A program made the position numbers and the translations under genes. From Xanthobacteraceae bacterium (GTDB lineage Bacteria > Pseudomonadota > Alphaproteobacteria > Rhizobiales > Xanthobacteraceae): 44,269 nt of DNA. The DNA lies in assembly GCA_019746355.1 (NCBI GenBank), contig JAIESC010000008.1, forward strand, positions 1 to 44,269, written 5' to 3'. Positions 22,443-30,083 of this stretch are shown here, piece after piece; the first letter of the stretch is position 1, and every line of letters begins with the position of its first letter. The notes below the pieces were generated by a model, which saw only the letters and a list, made by a program, of their open reading frames with translations, made no database searches and was not told where the DNA came from.

Positions 22443-23221
22443 CAAAACGCCCCGGGGAAGATGCCGCCGTCCATCAGCAGGTTCTGCCCGGTGATGAAGC
22501 CGGCATGGGACGAGCACAGGAAAGCGCAGGCCGCCCCGAACTCGTCGGCCTGGCCAAGGCGCTTCGCCGGGATCGTCTGCATGCGCTTGGCGATCGCCTG
22601 CTCGAAGGTGATGCCCTCCTTCTTCGCCTGCGCCTCGTGGTTGGAGCGGAGCCGGTCGGTATCGAACGGCCCCGGCAGCAGGAAGTTGATGGTGACGTTG
22701 TGCTGCGCCACCGAGCGGGCGACGCCGGCAAGGAACGCGGTGAGGCCTGCGCGCGCGCCCGACGACAGGTCAAGGCCGACGAGCGGCATCTTCACCGAGC
22801 CCGAGGTGATGTTCACGATCCGCCCGAACTTCTTCTTGATCATCGGGTCGATCGCGCGCTGCAGCAGCTCCACCGGCACGATCATGTTGCCGACCACGCC
22901 GTCGATCATCTTCTGGCGGTCGAGCTCGCGGAAATCGCGGAACGGCGGGCCGGCATTGTTGGCGATCAGGATGTCCGGCTCCGGGCAGGCGGCGAACAGC
23001 GCGTCCTGGCCTTCCTTGGTGGCGACGTTCGCCGCGACCGCGACAACCTTCGCGCCGGTCTTCTTGCGGATCGCGTCGGCGGTGGCCTCGAGCCGCTTCG
23101 GATCGAGGCCGTTGACCACGACCTCGCAGCCGGCTTCGGCGAGCCGCTCCGCGCAGGCGCGGCCCAGCCCGCGGCTCGAGGCGCAGACGATGGCCTTGCG
23201 GCCGGCGATACCGAGATCCAT
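22442..23221 (-). CDS. SDR-family oxidoreductase with altered catalytic tetrad
   Basis: 259 residues with a FabG-like layout. The cofactor loop is ASSRGLG (14-20), followed by the ANNAG motif (87-91) and catalytic-Ser region NITSGS (S140). The C-terminus is LGQADEFGAACAFLCSSHAG...GQNLLMDGGIFPG. The position 13 residues after S140, where Tyr is expected, is Ser153. The expected Lys four residues later is Arg157 (SSGAR instead of YxxxK). The enzyme therefore lacks both core catalytic residues and may use another chemistry or be regulatory; a divergent SDR subgroup with SxGAR is a reasonable alternative. GGAGGA upstream of ATG 23221 supports the start. It is the first gene of the SDR-Bug-NMT1-FAH cluster. 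Confidence 0.9.
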   Translation of the reverse strand: MDLGIAGRKAIVCASSRGLGRACAERLAEAGCEVVVNGLDPKRLEATADAIRKKTGAKVVAVAANVATKEGQDALFAACPEPDILIANNAGPPFRDFRELDRQKMIDGVVGNMIVPVELLQRAIDPMIKKKFGRIVNITSGSVKMPLVGLDLSSGARAGLTAFLAGVARSVAQHNVTINFLLPGPFDTDRLRSNHEAQAKKEGITFEQAIAKRMQTIPAKRLGQADEFGAACAFLCSSHAGFITGQNLLMDGGIFPGAF

Positions 23222-23377
23222 TCCCGTTCCTCCTTGTTGTTCGGGCGCTGTTATAGCGGCAATGGGCGGGACGTGACGAGTGGCACGGCAGCACGATGTG
23301 GTGGGCTTCAGCCCTTGGTTGCATGGTGGCAGCGCCTTGGCCGACCTTCGCCTGCGACCATGTGATAAGGTGCCGCC

Positions 23378-24376
23378 ATGAACGCACCTATCGAAACCAT
23401 CGCGCTTCCCACCATCGCCGACGTCGATGCCGCGGCCCAAAAGCTCAAGGGCGTGGCGATCCGCACGCCGCTTCTCAATTTCCCCGTGCTCGACGCACGG
23501 CTGAACGCACGCGTGTATCTCAAGGCCGAGACGCTGCAGCGCACCGGCTCGTTCAAATTTCGCGGCGCCTACAACAGGATTTCGTCGATCCCGGGCGACC
23601 GCAAGGCCGCGGGGGTGGTGGCCTATTCGTCCGGCAATCATGCCCAGGGCGTGGCGCATGCGGCGCAGCTCTGCGGCGTGCCGGCGACCATCGTGATGCC
23701 GTCGGATGCGCCGAGGGCCAAGCGCGAACGCACGGCGGCGCTTGGCGCCGAGGTGGTGCTCTACAACCGCGACACCGAGGACCGCGCGGCGATCGCGCGC
23801 GACATCTGCAAGACCCGCGGCGCGACGCTGGTGCCGCCGTTCGACGACCCGCTGATCATCGCCGGGCAGGGGACGGCGGGACGCGAGATCGTCGAGGATC
23901 TGACCGCGCTCGGCGTGAAGCCCGACATGGCCGTGGTCGGCGCCTCGGGCGGCGGGCTGATCGCCGGCATCGCGCTCGGCGTGAAGTCGCGCCTGCCGGA
24001 CGTCGAGTTCTGGTCGGCCGAGCCCGCGGGCTTCGACGACACGCTGCGCTCGTTTGCGAGCGGCAAGCGCGAGCGCAACCCGCGCATGAGCGGCACGATC
24101 TGCGATGCGCTGATGACCGAGACGCCCGGTGTCGTCACCTGGGAGATCAACCGCAAGCTCGTCGGCAAGGGCGTGGTCGCAACCGACGAGGAGGTCGGCC
24201 GGGCGGTGGCCTATGCGTTTCACGAGCTGAAGCTCGTGGTGGAGCCCGGAGGAGCCATAGGCCTGGCGGCGCTGCTCGCCGGCAAGCCCGACGTGAAGGG
24301 CAAGACGGTGATCGCCGTGCTGTCGGGCGGCAATGTCGACGCCGAGATGTTCGAGCGGCTGCTCAACACCGCTTAA
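23378..24376 (+). CDS. threonine/serine dehydratase (PLP fold type II)
   Basis: 332 residues, no ACT regulatory domain. It converts L-threonine to 2-oxobutyrate and ammonia (or serine to pyruvate); serine racemase-like activity is possible. The PLP lysine is K60 in TGSFKFRGAYN. SSGNHAQG (84-91) binds the substrate carboxylate, and VVGASGGGLIAG (about 189-198) is the phosphate-binding loop. VLSGGN near the C-terminus completes the site. Its length matches catabolic TdcB-type enzymes rather than IlvA (~500). A weak AAGGTG precedes ATG 23378. It is divergent from the SDR operon with ~155 bases between starts, and convergent with the Ala/Pro/Glu-rich gene just 4 bases after its stop. Confidence 0.93.
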   Translation: MNAPIETIALPTIADVDAAAQKLKGVAIRTPLLNFPVLDARLNARVYLKAETLQRTGSFKFRGAYNRISSIPGDRKAAGVVAYSSGNHAQGVAHAAQLCGVPATIVMPSDAPRAKRERTAALGAEVVLYNRDTEDRAAIARDICKTRGATLVPPFDDPLIIAGQGTAGREIVEDLTALGVKPDMAVVGASGGGLIAGIALGVKSRLPDVEFWSAEPAGFDDTLRSFASGKRERNPRMSGTICDALMTETPGVVTWEINRKLVGKGVVATDEEVGRAVAYAFHELKLVVEPGGAIGLAALLAGKPDVKGKTVIAVLSGGNVDAEMFERLLNTA

Positions 24377-24380
24377 GCTT

Positions 24381-26918
24381 TTAGCTGAACAGTGCGATCC
24401 GCTCTTCCGGGCTCATCGCCTTGATCGGGATCAGCGGATCGGGCCGCTTCTCCGCCTCGGCAGCCGCCGCGGCCTCTGGAGCAGCCGCAGCGGCGGCCGG
24501 CTCCGGTGTCGCGACAGCCGACGCTCCGGTCGCGGCCGCTTTCGCCGCGTCTTCGCCGAACAGAAACTCCTCGGTGTCGAATTCGAGATCGACCGGCGGC
24601 AACGCCGCTCCGGCTTCCGGCACGGGCTCGATTTCCGCGACCGGCGTTGCCGCAGGCTCGGCAGCGGCTGCGGCTTGAGCCGCCTCCGGCGCGGCTCCTT
24701 GCGCGAGCAGCTCGGTGAGGTTCTGCACCGGCTCGGGCGCTGCTTCCGCGGTGGGCTCGGGCGCGGCGGCGGCCGGCGGGGCCAACACGGCGGCGGCCCT
24801 GAGCTCCGGGAACGCCTCGGCAATCACCGCTTCGATGGCGCTCAGTTCGGCGGCGGGCAGTACTGGCCTGACCATGGGAGCTGCGGCATTCGGCTCGGGC
24901 TCGCTCGCGGCCTCAGCGGGCGGCGTGTGGTCGAGATCGAGCGACGGCAGTAGCGTGGCCGGACGCTTGAAATCGACGGTCCAGTCTTCTCCGGCAAGGG
25001 CCTCGGCTTCGGGCTGAGCCGGAGGTTCCCCTTCCAACGTCGGCTGCACGGCCGCATGCGGCGCTTCCGCAGCGGGGAGAATTCCCGTTGCAAGCTCTGG
25101 CGCTGCCTCGGGCGCAGCCGGCTCAGGCAAAATCGCTTCCGCGGCGGCAGCGTCGGACACAACGGCCTCCGCGGCTCCAGCTTCGGAGATGTCAGCTTCG
25201 ATCGAAATGGCCTCGACCGAAGCCAATTCGGACGTGGGAGCCTCTAAGGCGGGCGGCTCGGGTGTTTCCGCACCCGGAAGAATTCCCGCTGCAAGTTCTG
25301 CCACGGCCTCGGGCGCCGCCGGCTCAGGTAAAATCACTTCCGCGGCGGCAGCCTCGGACACAACGGCTTCCACCACCATGACTTCGGGGACGGCGGCGTC
25401 GACTGGAAAAGCTTCTGCGGCGGCCGCTTCGGACACCAACGCCTCGGACGCGGGTGGCTCCGGCGCTTCCGCGATCTTGGGCTCAGGCGTGCTGCGCGGA
25501 TTGAAGATCACTGCCGTACCGATCTCCAGCGGCAGCAGCGGCATCGCTTCCATCTGCTCGAAGCGCGCGAGCAAGTCGACCTCGTGGATGACGACGGCGT
25601 CGTGCGGCAGCGACGCTTGCGGCGGGATTTCGGCCACGATTTGGGACGGGGATTGCGGCGAGGGGGCCGCCGAAGCTTGATCCGGCGTCGTGGCCTCCGC
25701 CGCCATCTCCGGATGGCTCGATGCCGCGGTCGCCGCCGGTTCGGCGATATCCTCCGGCGACGCCTCGTAGGGCATCGCAGGCAGATCCGCGAGAACGTAT
25801 TCGGGGATGATCAACTCGGCGGCCGGTTTCGCGAGCGCGGGCTCCGTCGCGGCGACGGCCTCGACAACCTGCGGCCCAGGCTCGGGCGTGGCGGCGATCT
25901 CGGGCTCGACAATTGCTGAGAGGGCTTCAGGCGCAACGGCCTGGTGCGGCGACACGGTCGAAGCCTCAGCCGCGAGTGCTTCCGGCTGAGGCTCGGGGGC
26001 CGCCTTGTCGAACTCGACCACCACATCGAACACCAGCGGCTCGGGGGGCTCCGCCGTTTCCTCGATAACGTCTTGTGCAGCCACTTGAGTGGCTTCCTGA
26101 ATAGGTTCAGGGGTGGGCGGTTCGCCGACCGCTGCAACAGACTGCGGAGCGGCGACGACCTCCTGCGCGGTCTGAAGCGCGACCGCCGCGATGTTCTCTG
26201 CTGCAGGCGGCGTCTCCGCCGGTGGCTCGGCGGCCACAGGCTCTGCCGGGATCGAGGCGTTCAGCGCCTGGACGAGGCTCCTGAGCATCTCGACCGTCGG
26301 GCCCGCGGCCGCGGCGGCAAGCGCAGCGTCATGCGGGCTCGGTCCGCTTTCCGCCGGCGGTCCGGACTCGACGCCCGATACCATGCCGGAGATGGTCGGC
26401 ACCTGCTCGGCGTCCGCGGCCGGCGCCTCGGCGGCCGGTTCCGGCGCGGCCGCCGGGCCGGTTGCCGCCTGCACGGGGTCGGGCAGGGCCGCTGCAGACT
26501 CAGGCGCTGCAGGCTCAGGCGCTGCAGGCCCGGGCGCTGCAGGCCCAAGCGCTGCGGGTTTGGGCGCCGGCGTGCCGCCGGCGATCTCCAGCATCGCGTC
26601 GATGCGATGCTCGAACTCGTCGAGCAGCGCCGCGGTGCCGATCTCCCGCTCTTTCTCGTCCGTGCTGGCAGCCTTGGCCTTGGCCCGGCCGATCGCCAGG
26701 GCCATCTCGGCAAGCCCCGAGCGCAGCCGGATCAGCGACAGCCGCGCGTGCAACTCGGCGCGCTGCATCCGGTCGACGGCGGCGAGCACCAGGGCGGCAT
26801 CAGAGCCGCTGCTGGCCAGCGATCCGGCGTGCTTGTCCACAGAGCCTTGGTCCACAGAGCTCTGGCTTGTCAGGGGCTCAATGGGCATCGGCTCGCTTGA
26901 TCGGCGCTCGGTGGACAT
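24381..26918 (-). CDS. large Ala/Pro/Glu-rich low-complexity protein
   Basis: 845 residues, unrecognised. After a polar N-terminus (MSTERRSSEPMPIEPLTSQS) there is a ~90-residue helical region (AALVLAAVDRMQRAELHARL, then MALAIGRAKAKAASTDEKER and EFEHRIDAMLEIAGG). About 700 residues of Ala-Pro-Glu-Val low complexity follow, ending in a distinct tail (KRPDPLIPIKAMSPEERIALFS). No signal peptide or membrane span. The organised ends with a disordered spacer suggest a scaffold or tether. Two ~36-codon blocks are near-duplicates 201 bases apart. The start at 26918 is uncertain: ATG 27008 would also be in frame but lies inside the divergent permease gene. The two ATGs (26918 minus, 26917 plus) overlap face to face. 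Confidence 0.7.
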   Translation of the reverse strand: MSTERRSSEPMPIEPLTSQSSVDQGSVDKHAGSLASSGSDAALVLAAVDRMQRAELHARLSLIRLRSGLAEMALAIGRAKAKAASTDEKEREIGTAALLDEFEHRIDAMLEIAGGTPAPKPAALGPAAPGPAAPEPAAPESAAALPDPVQAATGPAAAPEPAAEAPAADAEQVPTISGMVSGVESGPPAESGPSPHDAALAAAAAGPTVEMLRSLVQALNASIPAEPVAAEPPAETPPAAENIAAVALQTAQEVVAAPQSVAAVGEPPTPEPIQEATQVAAQDVIEETAEPPEPLVFDVVVEFDKAAPEPQPEALAAEASTVSPHQAVAPEALSAIVEPEIAATPEPGPQVVEAVAATEPALAKPAAELIIPEYVLADLPAMPYEASPEDIAEPAATAASSHPEMAAEATTPDQASAAPSPQSPSQIVAEIPPQASLPHDAVVIHEVDLLARFEQMEAMPLLPLEIGTAVIFNPRSTPEPKIAEAPEPPASEALVSEAAAAEAFPVDAAVPEVMVVEAVVSEAAAAEVILPEPAAPEAVAELAAGILPGAETPEPPALEAPTSELASVEAISIEADISEAGAAEAVVSDAAAAEAILPEPAAPEAAPELATGILPAAEAPHAAVQPTLEGEPPAQPEAEALAGEDWTVDFKRPATLLPSLDLDHTPPAEAASEPEPNAAAPMVRPVLPAAELSAIEAVIAEAFPELRAAAVLAPPAAAAPEPTAEAAPEPVQNLTELLAQGAAPEAAQAAAAAEPAATPVAEIEPVPEAGAALPPVDLEFDTEEFLFGEDAAKAAATGASAVATPEPAAAAAAPEAAAAAEAEKRPDPLIPIKAMSPEERIALFS
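25078..25386. repeat. imperfect direct repeat inside the Ala/Pro/Glu-rich gene
   Basis: The blocks 25078-25185 and 25279-25386 align base for base with scattered changes. The period is 201 bp (67 codons), so the reading frame is kept. In protein terms this duplicates a unit containing AEAILPEPAAPEA and GILP.AE.P. Confidence 0.8.
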
Positions 26919-26982
26919 GGTTGAACCGGTTCGCGAGAGCCCCTCCAATCTGCCCGAACGACCCAGCGAAACAAACCAACCG

Positions 26983-28146
26983 ATGGCCGGGGCACCCCAG
27001 TTCTCCACCGCTGATCATTTCGCCCGGAAACTCGGGCTGTTCTACGCCGCATATTTCTTCTTCGGCGGCATCCAACTGCCGTTTTTCCCGCTTTGGCTGG
27101 AGGCGAGGGGGCTTGACGCGCAGGTCATCGGCTTTGTCATCGCCGTGCCGATGGTGGTGCGAATCATCGCAACACCGCTGATAACACATCAGGCCGGCAA
27201 GCGCCGCGCGCTCAGGGCCGCAATCGTGCTGGCCTCGATTGCGGCGACACTGGCGATGACCGTGGTCGGGCTGGCGCACGGCGCGCTGGCGATCCTGCTG
27301 GTCTATGCGGTCGCGGCGGTGGCGTTTTCGCCGCTCCTGCCGCTGACCGATGCCTATGCCCTGAGCGGGCTTTCGGCGCGCGGCCGCGCCTATGGCCCGG
27401 TGCGGCTCTGGGGCTCCGCGGCGTTTGTCGGCGGCAATGTCATCGCGGGCCTGATGCTCGAGCGCTTCGCGCCGGGCGGGCTGATCTGGCTGATTGTCGG
27501 GGCGCTGGTGCTGTCGGTGGTCGCGGCGGTGGCGCTCGATCCGGTCGAGCCGGTGGCGAAGGCCGCAGCCGCGGAACCACCGGCCCGTCCGGTGAAATCA
27601 TTGCTCAGCAGTCCGGTGTTCATCGCCGTGGCGCTGGCCTCGGCCACGATCCAGAGCAGCCACGCGCTCTATTACGGGTTTTCCACCGTGCAGTGGCGCG
27701 CCGCGGGCTTCGACGGGACCCTGATCGGCGCGCTGTGGGGCATTGGCGTGATTGCCGAGATCGCACTGTTTGCGATGTCCGGACGGCTGCCCGCCCCGCA
27801 GCGGCCCGCGGCGTGGATTGCGATCGGCGGGGCGGGCGCGATCCTGCGCTGGACCGCGATGGCGTTCGATCCGCCGGTTGCGCTGCTGTTGCCTTTACAG
27901 ATCCTGCATGCGGCGTCGTTTGCGGCGACGCATCTCGGGCTGATGGGCTTCATGGCGCGTTCGGTGCCGCGCGAGCAGTTGGCGACGGCGCAAGGCTTCG
28001 TCGCGACGCTGTCGGGACTGGTGAATGCAGGCGCGACGCTTGCCTCAGGCTTCGTCTATGCCGCGGTCGGCGGATACGCCTACTTGCTGATGACGGCGTT
28101 GGCGCTGATCGGTGTTGTGAGCGCGATCTTTGCCGGACGGCGTTAG
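26983..28146 (+). CDS. MFS permease, HcaT/PPP (MFS_1_like) type
   Basis: 387 residues with about 12 membrane spans. The first spans include KLGLFYAAYFFFGGIQLPFF followed by PLWLEARGLDAQVIG, the typical N-terminus of the 3-phenylpropionate transporter-like (HcaT) subfamily. YGPVRLWGSAAFVGGNVIAG is its R-x-WGS-G motif. After a central cytoplasmic loop (DPVEPVAKAAAAEPPARPV) the second half begins SHALYYGFSTVQWRAAGFDG. The substrate is unknown, perhaps an aromatic acid or nucleoside. ATG 26983 is chosen by comparison with family length; ATG 26917 (22 residues longer, polar extension) is possible and overlaps the divergent gene start. Neither has a strong ribosome-binding site. The frame is open far upstream only because it is antisense to the low-complexity gene. 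Confidence 0.88.
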   Translation: MAGAPQFSTADHFARKLGLFYAAYFFFGGIQLPFFPLWLEARGLDAQVIGFVIAVPMVVRIIATPLITHQAGKRRALRAAIVLASIAATLAMTVVGLAHGALAILLVYAVAAVAFSPLLPLTDAYALSGLSARGRAYGPVRLWGSAAFVGGNVIAGLMLERFAPGGLIWLIVGALVLSVVAAVALDPVEPVAKAAAAEPPARPVKSLLSSPVFIAVALASATIQSSHALYYGFSTVQWRAAGFDGTLIGALWGIGVIAEIALFAMSGRLPAPQRPAAWIAIGGAGAILRWTAMAFDPPVALLLPLQILHAASFAATHLGLMGFMARSVPREQLATAQGFVATLSGLVNAGATLASGFVYAAVGGYAYLLMTALALIGVVSAIFAGRR

Positions 28147-28162
28147 CTTTTTTGGTTGGTCG

Positions 28163-28260
28163 CATTTCTCTCGCGCTGGCGAGCCATCAGCGCGTTTACG
28201 CGCGTCTTCGACGCGCTATGGCGAGCGGCCAGCGCGAGCACCTCTAGAGTGCCCGCGCCG
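28163..28260. repeat. REP-like palindromic repeat, partial copy
   Basis: TCTCGCGCTGGCGAGCCATC at 28169 and the GCCAGCGCGAG near 28229 are inverted copies. The centre CATCAGCGCGTTTACGCGCG and CTTCGACGCGCTATGGCGAG matches modules of the repeats at 10353-10500 and 35474-35634. The CGTCATTCCGGGGCGC ends are missing. Confidence 0.65.
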
Positions 28261-28289
28261 GGTCCTCGCGTCGCTCGGCGGCGCGGGCG

Positions 28290-28344
28290 GAACCGCTGCA
28301 CATCCCGGATCAAGTCCGGGACGGGCTTTCGCCGGAAAATGCTT
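28290..28344 (-). repeat. 55-bp dispersed repeat, copy 2
   Basis: Reverse complement of 9279-9333 with a single difference in 55 bases. It abuts the stop codon of the following minus-strand gene (28348) and may influence its 3' end. Confidence 0.85.
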
Positions 28345-28347
28345 TGG

Positions 28348-28800
28348 CTAGCGCAGCCAGTCGTCGTCGCGGCACTCGGGATACATCGCCATCAGTTCCT
28401 TGCCGCGCAGGAACATCATCTTCGGCGAGAGACCGCCGCGGGCGTTGATCCATTGCCGCACGTGGCTCGGATACATGTCCCACAAAGCCTGGGTGCCGAC
28501 GGCGCTTGGCACCGGCTTGCCGTTCGGGCCGGGCATCCAGGCGGCGTGGAAGCCGAGCGTCGCGCGCCGCGTCACGCAGATGCGGTTGCGCGGCACGATG
28601 CCGAGCACCAGCGTGCACGCCGACAGGCAGGCGCCGTCGATCACCACCCGCTCGCCGGAATTGCGCACCTGCGAGTACTGATCGACATAGGCGCCGATCC
28701 GCCCGCCGATATCGTCGCTGATCCGCATGGTGGCGGATGCGCCGGTGATTGCTGTGATGAAAAGAAACGCGGCGCCAATCAAAGTCGCGCGGACTCGCAT
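28348..28800 (-). CDS. secreted ClpP/crotonase-fold-like protein (COG3904-type)
   Basis: 150 residues with a signal peptide (TLIGAAFLFITAITGASAT). The mature part begins MRISDDIGGRIGAYVDQYSQ and contains ERVVIDGACLSACTLVLGIV then ATLGFHAAW. The I-x-G-x-C-x-S-A-C-T-L motif and following glycine are characteristic of small periplasmic proteins related to ClpP/enoyl-CoA hydratase folds, where the Ser in SAC sits at the nucleophile elbow. The two cysteines of ACLSACT probably form a disulphide or bind a ligand. It ends with CRDDDWLR. Function unknown; proteolytic activity is not established. GTTAACC-type sites lie in its upstream region. Confidence 0.75.
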   Translation of the reverse strand: MRVRATLIGAAFLFITAITGASATMRISDDIGGRIGAYVDQYSQVRNSGERVVIDGACLSACTLVLGIVPRNRICVTRRATLGFHAAWMPGPNGKPVPSAVGTQALWDMYPSHVRQWINARGGLSPKMMFLRGKELMAMYPECRDDDWLR

Positions 28801-28840
28801 GCCCCCGAACTCCCAGCCCCAAAATTCGCCGCTCTTCTTT

Positions 28841-28882
28841 TTAACCAGTTAACCATGTCGGGTGGAAGTCCAAAATTAACCG
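28841..28882 (-). promoter_or_regulatory. cluster of TTAACC motifs (possible CtrA sites)
   Basis: TTAACC occurs at 28841, 28849 (as GTTAACCAT) and 28876 within 42 bases upstream of the secreted ClpP-like gene. The classical CtrA site is TTAA-N7-TTAA; here the nearest pair is spaced by 4, so this is only a candidate. Confidence 0.3.
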
Positions 28883-29071
28883 TTCCCGCGCCTCCGTAGG
28901 GGCGTTGTCGCCACGCCACATTGGGTTCCCGTAAGGTTCTGCGGTTCCACGCGAATCGGCGCTGGCCGGCCGCAACCGCTGGGCGAAATTGTCCCATTGA
29001 AGGACGGTCCTCCACGTTTCGTTTTTTGCCTCCGGCCTTGCGCTCAGAACTGCTTTGTGCAAGCGCGATGC

Positions 29072-30046
29072 TCAGTGAGCCGTCGCCCCCGACTCTTTCG
29101 CCATCGCACTCCAGGCCGGCGTTTCTTTGGTGATGAAGGCGGCAAAATCCTGCGGCGTGCCCGGCCGCAGCAGCACGTTGAGGTTGGCGAGTGCGGTCTT
29201 GGTTTCGGGCGCCTGCAGGATGTCGTTGATGGTCGCGTTGATCCTGGCGACGACCGGCTGCGGCGTTTTCGGCGGTGCCATGATGCCGGCCCAGGCATTG
29301 CCCGGGAAATCCGGAATGCCGGCCTCGGCCAGCGTCGGAACGTCGGGCAACGCCGGCCAGCGCTGCGGCGTCTGCACTGCGAGCCCTTTCAGCTTGCCTT
29401 CCCGGATCAGCGGCGCGAGCAGGGTGAGCGCGTCCCACTGCATCTGCAGCCGTCCGGCGATCAGATCCGGGATCGACGGCGCGCCGCCGCGATAGGGCAC
29501 GTAGGTCATGCCGAGATCGGCCATCTTGTTGAACTTCATGCCCATCAGCATCGGCGGCGTGCCGAGCGAGCCGCCATAGTTCAGCTTGCCGCGGTTGGCT
29601 TTGGCATAAGCGACGAACTCCGCCAATGTGTGGACCGGAAGGCTTGGCGGCACCACGAGCACGCTCGGAAATTCCGCGACGAGTGCGACGGGCAGGAGCT
29701 GCGTGGGATCGAAATCGAGGTCCTTGTAGATCACCGGCGCGATCGCGACCATCGATAGCGTGCCCCAAAGCAGCGTCAGGCCATCGGGCTCGGCGGTGAA
29801 CACCGCCTTGGCGCCGATGGTGGTGCCTGCGCCGGGCCGGTTCTCGACCACCACCGGCTGACCGAGCTTGGCCTGCATCTGCTGGGCGACGGCGCGTGCC
29901 ATGGTGTCCATCGGTCCGCCGGCCGCGACCGCGACGATGATCTTCACCGGCTTGTCGGGATAGGTCTGCGCGACGGCGGGACCCCCAATTGCGAAAGTCA
30001 GAGCGGTGGCGGTCGCTGCGCAGAGCAGGGTGCGTTTGCCAATCAT
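29072..30046 (-). CDS. Bug/TctC-family solute-binding protein
   Basis: 324 residues. Signal peptide MIGKRTLLCAATATALTFAI, cleavage at AVA-Q. Motifs are TYPDKPVKIIVAVAAGGPMD, PVVVENRPGAGTTIGAKAVF, EPDGLTLLWGT, LNYGGSLGTPPMLMGMKFN, YVPYRGGAPSIPDLIAGRLQ and LPDVPTLAEAGIPDFPGNAW. GGGAGGGA before ATG 30046 is a good ribosome-binding site. It is 37 bases downstream of another Bug gene and shares its sequence pattern (LNYG..LGTPP, VPY.G.APS..DL), so the two come from a local duplication. No transporter membrane subunits are present. Confidence 0.93.
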   Translation of the reverse strand: MIGKRTLLCAATATALTFAIGGPAVAQTYPDKPVKIIVAVAAGGPMDTMARAVAQQMQAKLGQPVVVENRPGAGTTIGAKAVFTAEPDGLTLLWGTLSMVAIAPVIYKDLDFDPTQLLPVALVAEFPSVLVVPPSLPVHTLAEFVAYAKANRGKLNYGGSLGTPPMLMGMKFNKMADLGMTYVPYRGGAPSIPDLIAGRLQMQWDALTLLAPLIREGKLKGLAVQTPQRWPALPDVPTLAEAGIPDFPGNAWAGIMAPPKTPQPVVARINATINDILQAPETKTALANLNVLLRPGTPQDFAAFITKETPAWSAMAKESGATAH

Positions 30047-30083
30047 CGTTCCCTCCCGGCGGGCCTTGCTTGCTCGCGCTCGC

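Noticed and set aside
26191..26982. N-terminal extension of the MFS permease by ~260 residues
   Set aside because: The extension is antisense to the Ala/Pro/Glu-rich gene and is low-complexity Ala/Ser/Gly; family proteins start near 26983.
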